Of a stretch of 64,000 nt of DNA, positions 61,986-64,000 are shown piece by piece. The first letter of the stretch is position 1; every line of letters begins with the position of its first letter. This stretch comes from Anaeromyxobacter dehalogenans 2CP-1 (lineage in GTDB: Bacteria > Myxococcota > Myxococcia > Myxococcales > Anaeromyxobacteraceae). Position numbers and translations under genes: made by a program. A model generated the notes under the pieces. The model was not told where the DNA came from. It worked only from the letters and a program-made list of their open reading frames with translations, and searched no databases. Where the stretch lies: assembly GCF_000022145.1 (NCBI RefSeq), contig NC_011891.1:4260501-4324500 (forward strand), given 5' to 3'.

Positions 61986-62190
61986 CGCCGCTCCTCGTCC
62001 GCGCCGCACGCCGGCGGGACCTCCATGACGCTCGCCTACTGTAGCGCTTCGCCCGCGGGTCCGCGCCTTCCCGGCCGCGCACCACGGTGCACCATGAGGA
62101 CGCGACGCGCAGAGGGGTGACGCCGTCGGTGCGCCGCGGCGCGGGGGTCGTGCGGGCGGGTGTGCGGCCGTGCGGCGCGCACGCCGGAGG

Positions 62191-62220
62191 TTGCACCTCC
62201 CCTCGCGCCGCCGCTATCGT
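62191..62220 (+). promoter_or_regulatory. Promoter of SDR gene
   Basis: TTGCAC (62191-62196) and TATCGT (62215-62220) are separated by 18 bp. A GGGAGG ribosome-binding site follows at 62244-62249. The rest of the 269 bp between the divergent PilZ and SDR genes shows nothing else. Confidence 0.6.
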
Positions 62221-62254
62221 CGCACGGGCTCGCCCGGGCGAGCGGGAGGCGATC

Positions 62255-63028
62255 ATGGCCGGCATCGAGGGGCGCGTGGCGCTGGTCACCGGCGGTGGGC
62301 GCGGCATCGGGCGCGCCATCGCGCTCGCGCTGGCGCGCGCCGGGGCCGACGTGGCGGTGTCGGCCCGCAGCGTGCCGGAGATCGAGGCGGTGTCGGCGGA
62401 GGTGGCGGCGCTCGGGCGCCGCACCCTGTTCCTGCCGCTCGACGTCTCGGACCGCGCGCAGCTCGCCGCCGCACCGGCGGCGGTGGCGGCCCGGCTCGGC
62501 CCGGTGGACGTGCTCGTCAACAACGCAGGGATCCACGCGAGCGCGCCGCTGCAGCGCATGGACGACGAGACCTGGGACGCGCTCGTCGCGGTGGACCTCA
62601 CCGCCCCGGTGCTGCTCACCCGAGCGTGCCTGCCCTCGATGTACGACCGCGGCTTCGGCCGCGTGATCAACGTCTCCTCGGTGGCGGGCCGGATCGGCCT
62701 GAAGTACGGCTGCGCCTACTCCTCGGCCAAGCACGGGCTCATCGGCTTCACCCGGAGCCTGGCGCTGGAGGCGGCGCGCAAGGGCGTGACGGTGAACGCG
62801 ATCTGCCCGAGCTGGACGGAGACGCGGATGCTGGACGAGGCGGTCGAGGACATCGCCCGCGCCACCGGTCGCAGCGAGGCGGAGGCGCGCGCGGCGATCC
62901 TGAGGGCGAACCCGCTCGGCCGCGCGGCGCTGCCGGAGGAGGTGGCCGACGCGGCGGTGTTCCTCGCGCTGAACGGCGCGGTCACCGGCCAGGCCCTCCA
63001 CGTCGACGGCGGCGAGGTGATGGCCTGA
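62255..63028 (+). CDS. Short-chain dehydrogenase/reductase (3-oxoacyl-ACP reductase-like)
   Basis: The 257-residue NAD(P)-dependent enzyme shows the classical SDR set: TGGGRGIG nucleotide-binding site (12-19), NNAG near 88, catalytic Ser in INVSSVAG, Tyr and Lys in YSSAKHG, and CPSWTETRM. It resembles FabG and 3-hydroxybutyrate dehydrogenases; the alcohol/ketone substrate is not certain. The stop TGA abuts a family A repeat. Confidence 0.88.
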   Translation: MAGIEGRVALVTGGGRGIGRAIALALARAGADVAVSARSVPEIEAVSAEVAALGRRTLFLPLDVSDRAQLAAAPAAVAARLGPVDVLVNNAGIHASAPLQRMDDETWDALVAVDLTAPVLLTRACLPSMYDRGFGRVINVSSVAGRIGLKYGCAYSSAKHGLIGFTRSLALEAARKGVTVNAICPSWTETRMLDEAVEDIARATGRSEAEARAAILRANPLGRAALPEEVADAAVFLALNGAVTGQALHVDGGEVMA

Positions 63029-63184
63029 GAGCACGTGATCCCCTCCCGTCGCCGCGGCGGCCGATCCGCGTCGCATCGCTTCGTTGCTCCTCCCTCACAT
63101 GCCGACGGGCATGCTCGGTCGTCGCGCCTCGCGCTGCTCGCGGCTCGACCGCCTGGCTCGGTCCGGGGATGGATTCACGCGCTC
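63029..63184 (+). repeat. Family A repeat, full copy 4
   Basis: This 156 bp element runs from GAGCACGTGATCCCCTCCCG to GGGGATGGATTCACGCGCTC and is flanked by TGA on both sides, the left one being the SDR stop codon. Its left inverted repeat has lost a few bases (ATCCCC where the others have ACCCATCCCC). The internal hairpin CATGCCGACGGGCATG is identical to that of copy 2. Confidence 0.88.
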
Positions 63185-63234
63185 TGAAGACGGCGCGGCC
63201 GGGCGCGCCAGGGGCGCGTCCGGCCGCGGAGGAC

Positions 63235-63258
63235 GCCGCCGCCCGTGCGGGCGGCGGC
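63235..63258 (-). terminator. Hairpin after OmpA-family gene
   Basis: GCCGCCGCCC and GGGCGGCGGC form a perfect 10 bp stem with a 4 nt loop just past the OmpA stop codon on the minus strand. A T-rich tail is lacking. Confidence 0.5.
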
Positions 63259-63271
63259 CCCGGTGCGATCG

Positions 63272-64000
63272 CTACGGGTTCGCGTTCTGGATGGTGAACT
63301 CGACCCGGCGGTTGGCCTCGCGGCCCTTGGCGGTCTTGTTGGACTCGACCGGCTGATCCGGGCCGAAGCCCTTCGCCTCGAGGCGCGACGCGTCCACGCC
63401 CTTCGAGACCAGGTAGTCCTTCACGGCCTCGGCGCGCTTCTGCGAGAGCGCCCGGTTCGTCGCGGCGGAGCCGGTGCTGTCGGTGTGGCCCTCGATCGTC
63501 ACCACGCCCACCTGCGGGTTGGCGGCGACGAGCTTCGCCACGTCGTCGAGCAGCGCGTTGGACTTCGCCTTGATGGTGTCCTTGCCGGTGTCGAAGTAGA
63601 CCTTCTCCTTGATGTCGATCTTGCCGGCCTTGATCTCGGCGCGCTCCGGGGGGCAGCCCTGGTTCTCGGGGATGCCCGGCTTGTCGGGGCAGCGGTCCTT
63701 GTCGTCCGGCACGCCGTCCTTGTCGGAGTCCTTCGGGCAGCCCTGGTTGTCGGTGGCGCCGGGCACGCTCGGGCAGCGATCGAGGCGATCCGGCACGCCG
63801 TCACCGTCGGTGTCCTTGTCCGGGCAGCCCTGGTTCTCGGCGACGCCCTTCTCGAGCGGGCAGCGGTCCTGACCGTTGGCGACGCCGTCGCCGTCGTCGT
63901 CGAGCGTCGGGCACTGCTCGGGCGTGTGCGACTGGCCGGCCGCGCAGGGATCCGGGGGCGGCGGGGGCGGCGGCGGGGCGGCCTTCTTGCCGCCGGTGAA
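63272..64000 (-). CDS. OmpA-family outer-membrane protein with thrombospondin type 3 repeats (partial, N-terminus beyond window)
   Basis: The visible 242 residues begin with a Pro-rich linker (AKKAAPPPPPPPPDPCAAGQ), then several calcium-binding thrombospondin type 3 repeats (DDDGDGVANGQDRCP, DTDGDGVPDRLDRCP, DSDKDGVPDDKDRCP) separated by GVAENQGCP-like spacers. The C-terminal OmpA/MotB peptidoglycan-binding domain follows, with KVYFDTGKDTIKAKSNALLD, IEGHTDSTGSAATNRALSQKRA and the peptidoglycan-contacting Asp and Arg in GREANRRVEF. An N-terminal barrel presumably lies outside the window. It anchors the outer membrane to the cell wall. Confidence 0.9.
   Translation of the reverse strand, partial: FTGGKKAAPPPPPPPPDPCAAGQSHTPEQCPTLDDDGDGVANGQDRCPLEKGVAENQGCPDKDTDGDGVPDRLDRCPSVPGATDNQGCPKDSDKDGVPDDKDRCPDKPGIPENQGCPPERAEIKAGKIDIKEKVYFDTGKDTIKAKSNALLDDVAKLVAANPQVGVVTIEGHTDSTGSAATNRALSQKRAEAVKDYLVSKGVDASRLEAKGFGPDQPVESNKTAKGREANRRVEFTIQNANP

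Overview
The window is a very GC-rich bacterial chromosome segment (third codon positions are almost always G or C). Its gene content fits a deltaproteobacterial/Myxococcota organism, most likely an Anaeromyxobacter-type myxobacterium: several organic-acid transporters, two chemoreceptors, two eukaryotic-like Ser/Thr kinases, a quinol-dependent NO reductase and a cytochrome bd oxidase. The genus is inferred from composition and content; no marker gene such as rRNA is present. I see no tRNA, rRNA or CRISPR array.

Layout. 1-13.1 kb is an organic-acid uptake and signalling block: a partial DEDD exonuclease, a cNMP/CBS/DUF294 protein, a sodium:solute symporter with its DUF4212 partner, an MHS-family transporter followed by a 29-residue membrane peptide, a Ser/Thr kinase fused to a universal stress domain with a coupled phosphoesterase, a DUF485/ActP acetate symporter pair and a chemoreceptor. 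13.3-21.1 kb holds a sugar-kinase-like phosphotransferase, the reverse transsulfuration pair (cystathionine beta-synthase and gamma-lyase), a beta-barrel protein, two coupled MFS exporters and a DUF2892 protein. 21.2-29.5 kb holds a metallopeptidase, a GH133 debranching enzyme behind a gutted trehalohydrolase, and a Cache chemoreceptor. 29.5-39.3 kb has a YqjM-type ene-reductase, qNor, an MBL hydrolase, an RlmI-like methyltransferase, a cNMP-regulated nucleoside kinase and a PAS/GAF histidine kinase. 39.5-42.7 kb has an O-methyltransferase, an IS1182-family insertion sequence and EpmA. 42.7-50.6 kb has an inactive-peptidase lipoprotein and a two-component system placed just before cydAB, which carries a textbook sigma-54 promoter. 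50.6-52.3 kb is bioH-bioC behind a BirA-type operator. 52.3-59.4 kb holds beta-barrel proteins, an ECF sigma operon with glycogen-binding (CBM48) domains, and a kinase/FHA pair. 59.4-64 kb holds a crotonase and biotinyl carrier, a thioesterase, a PilZ-receiver protein, an SDR and a truncated OmpA protein with thrombospondin type 3 repeats.

How it works together. Three organic-acid transport systems lie within the first 11 kb. The histidine kinase and sigma-54 regulator at 44.5-47.7 kb probably control cydAB directly downstream. Biotin synthesis genes appear to be under biotin repressor control. The ECF sigma factor is coupled to a membrane protein that places a glucan-binding-like domain outside the cytoplasm; the same operon also encodes a beta-barrel and a second CBM48-like envelope protein, which is the best candidate here for an undescribed sensing system.

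Non-coding structure. Two dispersed repeat families occur. One (four copies) has terminal inverted repeats, starts at the base after a TGA stop codon in every copy, and resembles the ends of the IS1182-family element. The other (three copies) is an intergenic GC-rich repeat. Many genes have a TANNNT element only 6-9 nt before the start codon, suggesting leaderless transcripts.
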